Below are positions 12,552-30,222 of a stretch of DNA of 64,000 bases, piece by piece. The translations under genes and the position numbers were made by a program. Origin of the DNA: Strix aluco. Its lineage: Eukaryota > Chordata > Aves > Strigiformes > Strigidae. Position 1 is the first letter of the stretch; every line of letters begins with the position of its first letter. The stretch is taken from contig NC_133940.1 in the NCBI RefSeq assembly GCF_031877795.1, positions 13,207,985-13,271,984 of the forward strand, read 5' to 3'. The notes beneath the pieces were generated by a model, which saw only the letters and a list, made by a program, of their open reading frames with translations, was not told where the DNA came from and did not search any database.

Positions 12552-14142
12552 ATGGGAAATGTAAGACCATTTTCTGAAGGAGGCATTGTAAAAGCCTTCT
12601 CTTTGGGTTGTATATTGAAACACTGGTTAAAGTTTGGAGGTGGTCCATTAACTCGGAAAATGTTAGTTAAATATTGTAATCATTGGTGGCCAATATATAT
12701 GTTAGACAACCATAAAAAATGGCCAAAGAATGGAACATTGAATTGTAATACTATATTGCAATTAATGTTGCTTTGTAGACGGGAAGGAAAATGGGATGAA
12801 ATACCATCTGTTGATTTGTTCTTTACTCTCGGAAATTACTATATGAGTAGAAAGGATTGTGGATTAGTTGTTAATGATATGAATGTATTGGCTTTGGAAC
12901 AAGAAAATAGAAAATTAAAAATGCTAGAGCATTGCTGCTCAACCTGCAGTATTGGGAAATGATGTAATAAGTATAAGGATACTGAGGAAGAGGAGGATGT
13001 TCAGTTACTAGCAGCCTCATGGGGACCACTGGCCCCACGGTGGCCACCTGATGTTCAGGATGAAGGTGTGGAAGTGAGGGAAGAGAGAGAGCCTAGCAGA
13101 GAAGCGGAGAGAGCATCTGGGAGTGAAAATTATAGTCCTGTAGCCAGTTGTACTAGAGGAGGAGGAGCTGTACTGCGGGCACCTTCAAGACAGGCAGTAG
13201 GGCCCTCTGCAGAGCTGGTATGGGTAAAAGTTCCTTTCTCGGTAGCAGATTTGAGAGCCTGGAAGGAGATGGCAGGCACCTACAGGGAAGATCCGCAGAG
13301 GGAAGCTCAGGCATTAGATACTGTTATTGAAAATCATGATCCGGATTGGAAAGATGTGCAGGTTGACCTGAATACTCTTTTTACACATGAAGAGAGACAA
13401 ATGGTAATAGCAAAATCTAAGGAAGAGGTGGAGAAAGTACATGTACAGGATGCGCAGGTAGGGAGAGTGGATGATCATTTCCCAATGGAATCAATTCCTA
13501 ATTGGAATCTGAATGATAGAGTACAAAGGTTGCTTTTAACAGAGTACCAAAGGTTGATTTTATTTGGGGAAAAGAACGCAATCCCAAAACTTCAAAATTT
13601 AGCAAAAATCTTTCAGGTGGTCCAAGGAAAAGGTGAGATGCCTTCTGCCTTTTATGAAAGGTTGTGTGAGACTGCCAGAAAATACTCAGACCTAGATCCA
13701 GAAAAAGCAGAAAATGCACTGTCTTTAATATATTTGTGGGACAATCTTATCCGGATATTAGAAAGAAGTTGCAGAAATATGAAGGAGAAGATGGGAGATC
13801 TATAAATAAACTGCTAGAGGCAGCTTGGAAGGTGTATAATAATAGGAGGAGGAAAAGAAAAGAGAAAATAAAGAACAGCTCAAGAGAGACAGATTAATAA
13901 CAGCAGCAATAGAGAGAGGAAATCAAGGAGGTAGAAAGTGGAATGAGAATAGAGGAAATCAGAATCAAAGGGGGAGAAATAAGTGTCCTTTTACTCCTCT
14001 TGAAAAAGATCAATGTGCAGTTTACAAACAAAAAGGACATTGGAAGAGAGAGTGTCCGCAAAATAGATTGCAGACAAGACTCCCTAGGATTAGTGAAAAT
14101 CCTAAGCTAACAGAATTGTTGACTTTGGATCAGAATTCTGAC
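12552..14142 (+). pseudogene. ERV gag remnant (matrix, capsid, nucleocapsid)
   Basis: Gag would encode the structural polyprotein. The start at 12552 encodes MGN, a plausible N-myristoylation signal, and opens a 136-codon frame ended by an in-frame TGA at 12960-12962. The same frame resumes through an acidic, proline-containing segment into a capsid-like region (about 13068-13735) with PFSVADLRAWK and a downstream Trp-x-Asp pattern typical of gammaretroviral capsid. A frameshift near 13725-13745 moves capsid similarity to another frame, and a second shift in A-rich sequence near 13855-13885 leads to nucleocapsid. Its single zinc knuckle (14014-14055) has Cys, His and the last Cys, but the second Cys is Tyr. 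The natural gag end is TAA at 14143-14145. No functional product is expected. Confidence 0.88.
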
Positions 14143-14145
14143 TAA
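14143..14145 (+). other. In-frame gag/pro boundary stop codon (TAA)
   Basis: The nucleocapsid (14014), this TAA and the protease DTGA (14233) share one frame. A single stop between gag and pro, followed by G-rich sequence, is the gammaretroviral readthrough layout. The usual codon there in murine leukaemia virus is TAG. Confidence 0.65.
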
Positions 14146-16432
14146 TGGGGACAGGGGGCTGACTCGGAAGTCTCCCCAGCAGAACCCCCGGTTACCCTGA
14201 AGTAGGGGAATGAGAGAGTAGAATTTCTAGTTGACACTGGTGCAGCAGGTTCAGTTTTAAACACATGTAAAGGTAAATTGAGTAAGCAAAGTTTATCTAC
14301 TGTTGGTGCCCCAGGGGGCAGAGAAGTCAGGCCATTTTTCCAACCTATCAAATGCGAATGTGGATCTCGGAATTTTATGCATAAATTTTTGTACGTACCT
14401 GGTTGCCCTGTGCCTTTATTGGGAAGAGACTTGTCAAGTAAATCGAGTGCTCAAATCGTGTTTGAAGGTAATCACATCTGCGTGCAGATTCCTGAAGAAA
14501 AGGCAGTAGAGGCGCAAGTTTTTCTATTACAGCAAGGAACAGCAGAAGAAACTCCAACAATACCTGAAGAGGTTCTGAATGCGGTGAATCCCCTTGTACG
14601 GGCATCTGGAGTGCCAGGTTGGTCAAAACTAGCTGAACCAGTGAAGATTGAGTTAAAGCCAGGAGCAAAACTGGTAAGACAGAAACACTATTCTGTGAAG
14701 TTGGAAGCAAGGAAAGGACGTGAAGCCTTGATAGAAAATTTTATGAAATCTGGACTACTAAGTGAGTGTCAATCTGAATATAATACTCCCATTATCCAGG
14801 TGAAGAAACCACACTGTAATGAACATTGGCTAGTTCAAGACTTACAATTAATCAAACTGTTCAAGATGTGCATCTGCTAGTGGCCAGTCCTTATATCTTA
14901 TCGACTGCTGTAAGGGACACTCATCAATGATTTACTGTGTTGGACTTAAAGGATTCTTTCTTTTGTATCCTGCTAAAAGAAGAAAGTCAGAGACTACTTG
15001 CTTTTGAGTGGGAAAGCCCTACTACTGGTTGGAAAATGCAATTACGTTGGACTGTTCTGCAACAGGGGTTTAAAAATAGCCTGACTATTTTTGGGAATCA
15101 ATTGGCAAGGGAATTGGAAACGTGGCAGAAGGAAAATGAAGGAAATGTCAATTTGTTACAATATGTAGATGACATTCTTTTAAGTTCCCAGACAAAAACA
15201 GGCTGTATGCAGTATATGATAGATCTTTTGAATTTTCTGTGAGCGTCCAGATATTGAGTGTCACAGAAAAATGCTCAAATAATGCAAACAGCTGTTACTT
15301 ATCTAGGTTTTACTTACTCAAGGAGAACAGAGCCTGGGAGTAGAACTGAAAGAAGCAATTTGTCAAGTACCTGAGCCAGCTTCTGAACAGGAACTAAGAG
15401 CATTCCTCGGAATGGCCGGATGGTGTCGCCTGTGGATAATTAATTTTGGATTGATAGCTAAACCACTATATGAAGCTATAAAAGGACCTGGGAATCTCCT
15501 TGGATGGACTCCAGAATGTCAACACTTGTTCATTCAACTGACACACGCTTTAATGACAGCCCCAGCTCTAGGATTACCCAATTCGGAAAAACCTTTCTAG
15601 CTGTTTGTTCATGAAAGACAACATACTGCACTCAGAGTATTGACTCAAAAGACTGGATCCTGGAGGGGACTGGTAGGATATTTTTTTAAACAACTGGATC
15701 AAGTAAAGGTTGGCCACCTTCTTTATGGGTGATTGCAGCTACAATAATGCTTATACAAGAAGCAAGAAAATTAACTTTGGGGCAGAAGTTACTTGTTCAA
15801 GTACTGTATGCAGTAACAACCGTACTGGAGGAAAAAGGGGGGCATTGGTTGTCTCCAAGCAGAATGATGAAATACCAGGCAATCCTGTTAGAACAGGACG
15901 ACATAGAATTAAAAATAACCTCAGTACTGAACCCTGCCACATTGCTACCATTGCCAGGAGAAACAGAATTGAAACATGACTGACAACAATGAACAAGTGT
16001 ATTCTAGTCAAGCTGATTTGAAGGATATACCCCTGAGGTCAGTGGAAATGGATTTATTTGTGGATGGGAATCGTTTTGTGGATTGTGGAAAAAGAAAGGC
16101 AGGATACTACCAGCTGGCACCTCTGCTCAAAAGGCAGAATTAATAGCCTTAACAAGAGCCTTGGAAACTTCAGCTGGTAAAGCTGTTAATATCTGGACTG
16201 ATTCTAAATATGCATTTGGAGTGATCCATGCACACAGGGCATTATGGAAAGAAAGAGGCCTTTTATCAGCACAAGGAACTCCTATAAAATATGGGAATCT
16301 GGTAAGAAAATTGCTGGAAGCTGTGAATTTACCAAAACAAATAGTGATCATGCACTGTAAGGCCCACCATTTGGAACTACTTTTGTAGCTGTGGGAAATC
16401 GTAAAGCAGGTATGGCTGACAAACAAGCAGCA
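14146..16432 (+). pseudogene. ERV pro-pol remnant (protease, reverse transcriptase, RNase H)
   Basis: Protease shows the active-site DTGA at 14233-14244 and a later LLGRDL. RT follows in the same frame until a frameshift near 14845-14855 and a stop at 14878-14880, and continues from about 14937 in another frame, with the catalytic YVDD at 15162-15173 preceded by QGFKNS. The connection domain covers about 15240-15980 with several stops and shifts. RNase H shows an FVDG segment near 16050, the AELIAL helix near 16135 and TDSKY at 16197-16211. The last recognisable coding matter is the conserved Gly-Asn-Arg-Lys-Ala segment near 16393-16430. Integrase should follow but is missing. Many lesions exclude a functional polyprotein. 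Confidence 0.9.
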
Positions 16433-16523
16433 GGATGTTTTCCACCTAGCATCTTGTGCAGAATAAAGCAGTATCTCCTCTCCAAACTAATCTTGGTTTT
16501 GAGAGTCTTTATTCTAGGTAACA
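16433..16523 (+). repeat. ERV 3' LTR remnant (R-U5 only)
   Basis: These 91 bp align without gaps to 12143-12233 of the 5' LTR. By eye there are five differences, all transitions. The homology starts abruptly at GGATGTTTTCC, right after pol, so U3 and the start of R are gone. AATAAA is kept at 16462-16467 and the end GGTAACA is intact, followed by the CCCT duplication. Confidence 0.9.
16462..16467 (+). terminator. Polyadenylation signal AATAAA in 3' LTR remnant
   Basis: AATAAA in R, sense to TMEM164 and about 220 bp upstream of the exon at 16684. It could end ERV or readthrough transcripts. Use is not shown by sequence alone. Confidence 0.6.
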
Positions 16524-16527
16524 CCCT
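16524..16527. repeat. Target-site duplication, right copy (CCCT)
   Basis: Matches 11496-11499 and sits directly after the terminal GGTAACA of the ERV. Confidence 0.85.
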
Positions 16528-16663
16528 GGTTATTCTATTTAACAGTGGCTTTCTTAAAATTCAAGCCAAAAGAATTCTCTTAAATCTCTGGCTGCCTTTT
16601 ATTGAAGAGATACTACATGAAACATGTGAAAACATTGCATTTTATTTCCATCTGTGAAAATAA

Positions 16664-17382
<719 letters not shown>

Positions 17383-18413
17383 TGTCACGGTTTGAGCACA
17401 GAGGGCAACTGACCACCATGATGCTGTTCGCTCACCCCTTCCCCCTCAGGAATGGGGAGAAAATAAAGCAAAAGACTCAGTTATTGAGGTAAGGACAGAG
17501 AGGGGTGCCTCACCCATTATGGTTATGGGCAAAAGACAGACTCATTAGGGGAAGAAAAAAACCATCACTTTAATTCAAACACTAACAACTGCAACACTTA
17601 ACAGAGTGGGACAGTGAGCAGCATTACAACATCTTAAAAACACCTCCCCCCATCCCTCACTTCTTCCCAGGCTCAGGTTTGTTCCTGATCTCTCTACCAC
17701 CTCCCCCCAGCAGTGCAGGGGGCAGGGAAAGGGGGGTTATGGTCAGTCCTGCTGCTTCTTTCTCCAGGAGTGGGGGGGGGGGTGGTGGTGCATGCACTCC
17801 TTGCGTACTTTGCCTGCTCCACGTGGTTCCCCCCCATGGGAGACAGTCCTCCATGAACTTTCTCCAGTGTGAGTTCTTCACATGGGATGCAGCCCTTCCC
17901 GCACTGCTCTGGCGTGGGTCACCCCCGTGTGTTGCTGTCGTCCCAGCGCTGAAATACAACAGGGGGGGCTGCTTCTTCCCATGGAGTCTTGGCATCCTTT
18001 GGGCACAGCTGCCTATTCTGGTGTGGGGTCCTCCACAGGCCGCAGGTGAATCTCTGCTCCACCAGTGACCTCCGGTGGGTGGTGGGGGGGGTGGCCCTGC
18101 GGTCTCATCATGGGATACGGGGAGGGTTTCTGCACTGGCACACCTCCCCCCCTTCTTCTTCCTTCCTTCCAATGACCTGGATGTTCGCATAGGTGTTCTC
18201 CTTGCAACTCCTTCTCACAAGTCCCCATCCCTCCCAGATTCCCCTTCTTAAATATGTTATCGCAGAGGCGCAGCCACCATCGCTAATTGGCTCGGTTTTG
18301 GCCAGAGGCAGGTCCGACTTGGAGCCAGGGGGAGCTTCGAGAAGCATCTCACAGGAGCCGCCTCTGTAGCCCCCTCCCCTGCTGCCAAAAACCCACCACA
18401 CAAACCCGGCACA
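17383..18413 (-). mobile_element. Solo LTR of an endogenous retrovirus (5-bp TSD TATGC)
   Basis: 1031 bp. On the plus strand it runs from TGTCACGGTTT to CCCGGCACA, with TATGC on both sides (17378-17382 and 18414-18418). On the minus strand it starts TGTGCCGGGTTT and has an ATATTTAA TATA-like box (plus 18248-18255). An ATTAAA signal lies near 17568-17573 and the end is CCGTGACA, so the element points minus, antisense to TMEM164. It resembles an abundant neoavian LTR family. The 5-bp duplication suits an ERVL-like source. No internal region remains, so it arose by LTR-LTR recombination. It is GC-rich with C and G runs, and the open frames inside it are fortuitous. Confidence 0.88.
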
Positions 18414-21400
18414 TATGCCCACATGCTTGTTCATTTTTTTGTCATTTGACTTACTGCAAAAATCTGTTGTTGCAGTTATTTAAATGTCTGTTTTAAGACA
18501 GTTCACTTAAATTTATCTGCTATGTGTTTATGGTGTCTGTATAAAGTACTCATATCTATATCCATTTAGCATGTGAATTAATGATATTATTAACAAAATT
18601 ATTGTGGAATTCAGACTCCATTACAGATTTCGTTAGTGGCTGTCTGTTTGCAAATCTTGACAGTCTTAATAAGATTAAGTATAAAAATCTGCATCTGTAT
18701 TGAACTTTACGGATGATATGCTATGATGATTGGCCACACTGGCAGCTAGGAGACCTGAAAACTGACAGTTTTGTTGTCAGGTTGTAAATGGTTTCTTTTT
18801 TTCCCCCCTCTTTAAGACTATAAAATTCTGCACTGAGACGCAGTTTAGTTATTAGAGAGAGGATAATACATCTATAGGCTTTTACATGTTAAAAATAATC
18901 TTCCATAAAGCATGACACGCACACATGCACAGGAGGTTGCATCACATTTTTCAGATTTCAGTGGATTTAGAACTATAATAACCCTAGAGTTGTTTCAAGA
19001 TTTACATTGCCCTTCCTGATCTGGTAACTACATATATTCTTTTCCATGCTATACAGCTTATGTGCAGTTTGCAATTATGGTTTAATAAAACTTGATGCTG
19101 CTGAAGGGGCATGAAATGAAAAAATGTGGTTTTCCTGATAAGGAGAACTCTTTTTATTTTGTATTTCAGACTATCTAGTTTTTAAGTAAACATAAACTTC
19201 AGCATAACAGAATGATTTTTATGGGTAACCTTTTAAGGATAAAATGTTTAAATATTTAATATATCATTAGCTTGTATTTTCTCTGCCACTATAATAGATC
19301 TCATTCATATTAGGGCAGTGGTGATTAAACAAGAAAAATATAGACTACTTATAAAATTCCCTTCTTAATTAGGGATAGAGGAGCCAAAGGATAATGTCCA
19401 AAAGCAAATATTTTTGGAATAAGTACAACTTAGGATATTTTTGGCCTAACAGCTGCTTGCTAGGCTGTTCTCTTTTCAGTGTTTCCTCTGGCACGAGATA
19501 ATGTGGGTGATGTTTTATAGCAGTGCTGCTTTGACCCAGATTCTGTCGTGGTAGACACGCATTCTGCTCTGCAACTGTCATGGTAGTTATTTACACTGAC
19601 ATGTCCTGAAAGTAGTAAATGTCTCTTTAAAACTTAGTAGGAAGTTCAAAAAATCACAATAATTTTGTCCGTGCTGTCTGCTCTGGTTTGTAGTATCTAA
19701 GTGAAAAACTCTTGATTCAGTCAAGAATTGTTGTGTCCCTATGCCTCAACTTTTTAATTTCTGGTTTACGATGTTTTAAGATGTACATATTTCATACAAA
19801 AGATTTGTATACTTAGTTACATCTGTAAACAGTTGTAATAGTGTGTGGCACAACAAGCATGAAAAATTGGGCACCCAACTATTGAAAAATTATATGTGTG
19901 TATATATATATATATATGAAAAATTAACCCAACTATGAATTTAGAAGTGAGGAGGGAGATATTGTCTGGGGCAGAGAGACCTCTGAGGTCAGTGCAAACT
20001 GGAAAGCAGGAGGCTGTTGCCTCCCATCACTTTGAGAGATTGCATCAAATCGCTGTATTGCCGTAAGCACCGAAATGCCTCGCTGTTACCTTTCATAGCG
20101 TAAAATGTGCCTTATCCTTATGAGTTATTTGATATACAGCTGGATGTTGTCTTGTCGTAGGTAGTTTTCATTGCCTTCAGCCGACATTCTCCCAAAGCGC
20201 TCTCTGCCATGTGGATTGCCTATTAGTTATTACAGGTGGCAGATGGCTGTTGAGCTGTGGTCTCTTTTTGGAGAAGCCTGCTAATTTAGCAATTTCGGCA
20301 GTAGGCATGTACATGCTAGCTAGCAAATTGTGTATCATTATGGAGATGAAAGCACTGAGATGCAGGAGAAAATATTGGATGTACAGTTTTATTTGTACCT
20401 ATCAATCTGAAAAGGCAAGAGGCAGAAGACAGAATGAAAGCTAATCATTACTTCACCAGCTGATGGATGTTTGTTTAGGAACTAATGGGTGTCAGGATTT
20501 GGGTTTTAAGTGTTAACCTGTTCAAAGTAATTTCTAGAACACCTCTTCAGAACATTTTGTGGCACAGTCTGTTAGGGTCACATATTTTTGCTACCAATTA
20601 CATTACTTAACACACTGCAAGTATTCTTTTTGTGTATATGATTCAATGCTAAATTATCCTGCAAAAGAAATTTTTGGAAGCTTCTAGCATAATTTGGCAT
20701 TTTTCCTGTAATGTATCTGTTAAATTTTTTTAGAATCTCAGTCATTTCAAATCTATTCTTAGATATTAATCTATTGCCAGTGGAAATGGAAAGTTGAGAT
20801 ATTCATTGAAACTACAGTAGAAAGTTTCTACCTTCTGTTGTTTTAACCTTTCCGTGACACTATACTCATTAAAAATCCTGTTGGACTGTAATGGGCACCT
20901 GGGATAGTGTTTCAAGAAAAAAAAAAAAGTAGCCTGAGGTCAGTCTATCCTGTTCTTTCCAAGAAAATATTTTCCTGCCTTGGCATGCTGTTGAGGTGCC
21001 AACAATTAACAGTATTGAGCAACAGATGCACCCACTTGTATTTATTTGGCAACTAAATATTCTAGTTATTTGCTACATTATTTACGATGTGCTGATGGAG
21101 TTAAATTTTGTGCATTGGAATAGTCATTGGATAAAGACAAAACATTTTGTTTCTTATTCAGTTAATGTTTTTGTGAGTTCTTATTACCCTTTCAGCAAAA
21201 AAGCGTATTTTAATTTTCTCTCATAATTTTATTCCTTTCTCATTATGTAAATCATTCTTGGTCAGCATTAACAATTCACATGGAAACTAGGGTAATCTTT
21301 TATGACGCTTAAGTAAATAGAGAAGAAGATGCTAAGGGAATCAAATTATTAGGTTTCCAGGTGGGAGCCTAGAAAGGTTTAAGAGGATATACAGGAGTAG

Positions 21401-22492
21401 AAAGATTTCTTTTTACTCTGTATTTATATTAAATGGAATACACTGTAGGTCCTGATAACCTAGCTATGTGAGTAAATTCTTTTAACTGCCACAAAGACTC
21501 CAAGTGTTTGGAGAGTAACTGTTTTTGTTTGAACTTTCATATTGCATTAATCAAATTTTAAAGGAAACTCTTTCCACTGGTTGTCCTGAAAATGTTGATA
21601 CAGATAAAGTAAAAAAACAGAACATGTCCCAGAGGTGTTGGACTGCTGTCTCTGCTCACACAGCTGAGATGGTGAAGTTTTAACGTTTCCAGAAGCTGCT
21701 ATATTCTATTATTAGTACTGTTTAGCTTGAGAGGTACACATTCTAAATCTGTTTTAGGAACAGAATCATACTCTGAGCAGTACTTACATTGGACTCTGTG
21801 TAGTGCTTCTGATCAGTGTCTTCTGTATTTCTGTTAACTGTTAAGGTAATAATTCACTGTTGAAAATATTTTGCCTGAAATGCTTGTGCTTACACAGCAA
21901 AATGGAACATGTTATGGTAGCACGGTATGTCGTATCTAAACTGGCTTAATCTAACTAGCACAAGGGAAAATAACAGAATAGTTGCACATTGAGGGTTGTA
22001 GAGATACTGTGCTTTGGTTGCTGGTAGGTGCTAAAGCCAAAGTTTCTGCATTTTTCAACAGTTTTCTATGCTATGTGCATTAAAATGGTATGGGTGTGTA
22101 AGTGGAGTGTACAATCACAATTTTGTTTGGTAATGTAAATCTGCCTTCTGCTGGTGGTCCTAAGTAGTCCTAATGTTATCTCTACAGAAACTGGAAAAAT
22201 ACTATTTCTGAAATTGGTATTATTTACCTCATATAATTCCTGGTTTTAGACTTGATCTTACAAATGCCTGATTGTGTCCATTGCATCACTAATGTGAGCT
22301 GGTTTGTATAATCAAGTTGAGTGACCAGAAGACAGTGGTGCCTTTTTACGAGACACAATAAACATCAAATATAGTGCTAGTCAAATATGCAAAACATTGA
22401 TAAAAGTCAAAACGAATGCATTCAGTCAAGAGTGCACTGAACAATGCCTTTTCCTGATTTTCTCAGTGAGCATCATCCTCTGTAGTGACAGG
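18414..22492 (+). other. TMEM164: TMEM164 intron, unique sequence with a TA microsatellite
   Basis: AT-rich intron. A TG/TA tract at 19891-19917 is flanked on both sides by similar sequence containing GAAAAATT and CCCAACTAT, suggesting a small local duplication. No exon or further mobile element recognised. Confidence 0.6.
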
Positions 22493-22497
22493 CCAAG

Positions 22498-23074
22498 TGT
22501 CGTGGTTTAACCCCAGATGGCAACTAAGCCCCACAGAGCTGCTCACTCACTCCCCTGCAGTGGGATGTGGAAGAGAATTGAAAGGGTAAAAGTGAGAAAA
22601 CTCATGGGTTGAGATAGAGACAGTTTAATAGGTAAAGCAAAAGCTGCGCACACAAGCAAAGCAAAACAAGGAATTCATTCACCCCTTCCCATGGGCAGGC
22701 AGGTGCTCAGCCATCCCCAGGAGAGCAGGGCTCTGTTACACGTAACAGTGACTGGGGAAGACAAACACCATCACTCTGAACATACCCCCGCTTCCTCCTT
22801 CTTCCCCCAGCTTTCTATGCTGAGCGTGACACCGTATGGCCTGGGATGTCCCTGGGGTCAGCTGTCCCGGCTGTGCCCCCTCCCAACTCCTTGTGCACCC
22901 CCAGCCTCCTTGCTGGTGGGGTGAGGAGCAGAAAAGCTGACTCTGTGTAAGCGCTGCTCAGCAGTAACTACAACATCCCTGTGCTATCAACACTGTTCCA
23001 GCACCAATCCAAACCATAGCCCCATGGCAGCTGCTGTGATGGAAATTAACTATATCCCAGCCAAAATCAGCACA
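22498..23074 (-). mobile_element. Solo LTR of an endogenous retrovirus (5-bp TSD CCAAG)
   Basis: 577 bp from TGTCGTGGTTTAACCCC to CAAAATCAGCACA on the plus strand, flanked by CCAAG at 22493-22497 and 23075-23079. It belongs to a very common neoavian LTR family. Read on the minus strand, an ATTAAA signal near 22624-22629 lies toward the far end, and a decayed TATA-like AGAAAGC precedes it near 22810, so orientation is minus, antisense to TMEM164. It is probably an ERVL-class solo LTR. The start resembles the reverse end of the LTR at 17383, suggesting related families. Confidence 0.9.
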
Positions 23075-23079
23075 CCAAG

Positions 23080-29211
<6,132 letters not shown>

Positions 29212-30222
29212 ATCATAGAATGGCTTGGGTTGGAAGTGACCTTAAAGATCACCTAGTTCCACCCCCCTGCCATGGGCAGGGACACCTTCCACTAGACCAG
29301 GTTGCTCAAAGCCCCGTCCAACCTGTCCTTGAACACTGCCAGGGAGGGGGCAGCCACAGCTTCTCTGGGCAACCTGTGCCAGTGCCTCATCACCCTCACA
29401 GGAAAGAATTTCTTCCTTATATCTAATCTCAATCTCCTCTCTTTGAGTTTAAAACCATCACCCTTAGTCCTATCCCTACACTCCCTGATCAAGAGTCCCT
29501 CCCCACCTTTCCTGTAGCCCCTTTAAGCACTGGGAGGCCGCTCTAAGGTCTCCCTGGAGCCTTCTCTTCTCCAGGCTGAACAACCCCAACTCTCTCATCC
29601 TGTTCTCGCAGGGGAGGTGCTCCAGCCCCTGATCATCTTTGTGGCCTCCTCTGGACCCACTTGAGAAGGTCCATGTCCTTCTGATGTTGGTGCCCACAGA
29701 GCTGGACACAGAACTGCAGGTGGGGTCTCATGAGAGCAGAGCAGAAGGGGAGAATGCCCTCCCTCGACCTGCTGGCCACACTTGTCTTGATGCAGCCCAG
29801 GACATGGTTGTCTTTCTGGGCTGTGAGCACACATTGCTGGCTCACAGTCAGTTTTCCATCCATCAATATCACCAAGTCCTTCTCCGCAGGGCTGCTCTCA
29901 ATCCAATCTCAGTCCAGCCTGGATTTGTGCTTGGGATTGCCCCAACCCATGTGCAGGACCTTGCCCTTGGCCTTGTTGAACTTCATGAGGTTTGCAGGGT
30001 CCCACCTCTCCAGCCTGTCCAGGTCCCTCTGGATGGCACATCCCTTCCCTCCAGTGTGTGACTGCACCACACAGCTTGGAGTCCTCAGCAAACTTGCTGA
30101 GGGTGCACTCGATCTCACTGTCCATGTTGACAACAAAGATTTTAAACAGCACCAGTCCCAATACTGAGCCCTGAGGAATGGCACTTGTCACTGCTCTCCA
30201 CTTGGACATTGAGCTGTTATGC
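29212..30222 (-). mobile_element. CR1 LINE 3' fragment, reverse orientation
   Basis: The left end begins AATCATAGAATGGCTTGGG, the reverse complement of the CR1 3' end with its ATTCTATG-type tail. On the minus strand broken frames encode the CR1 RT C-terminal half: IPQGSVLG, then SKFAED in place of the catalytic FADD, then [14 protein letters not shown] and WHRLPREAVAAPS. This is the usual 5'-truncated CR1. It is antisense to TMEM164 and non-functional. It is about 1 kb and more GC-rich than its surroundings. Confidence 0.93.

Larger units (their letters stand above)
11500..16523 (+). mobile_element. Defective gammaretrovirus-like endogenous retrovirus (class I ERV)
   Basis: A 5.0-kb provirus in sense orientation within the TMEM164 intron. 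The termini are a perfect inverted repeat, TGTTACC at the start and GGTAACA at the end, flanked by a CCCT duplication. The order is complete 5' LTR (11500-12233), leader with candidate primer binding site, decayed gag, decayed protease-RT-RNase H, then a 91-bp piece of 3' LTR (R-U5 only). Integrase, env and 3' U3 are absent. Class I is supported by the gag N-terminus beginning Met-Gly, the capsid PFS..DL..WK pattern, the single zinc knuckle, gag and pro in one frame separated by one stop, DTGA, YVDD and the 4-bp duplication. Frameshifts and stops make it non-coding. It cannot move on its own. Confidence 0.93.

Noticed and set aside
12004-12648. Minus-strand frames of 96-120 codons
   Set aside because: Antisense to the ERV LTR, leader and gag start; no domain similarity and explained by the provirus on the plus strand.
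17657-18190. 177-codon proline-rich minus-strand frame and overlapping plus-strand frames
   Set aside because: They lie wholly inside the solo LTR at 17383-18413 and result from its GC-rich, low-complexity sequence.
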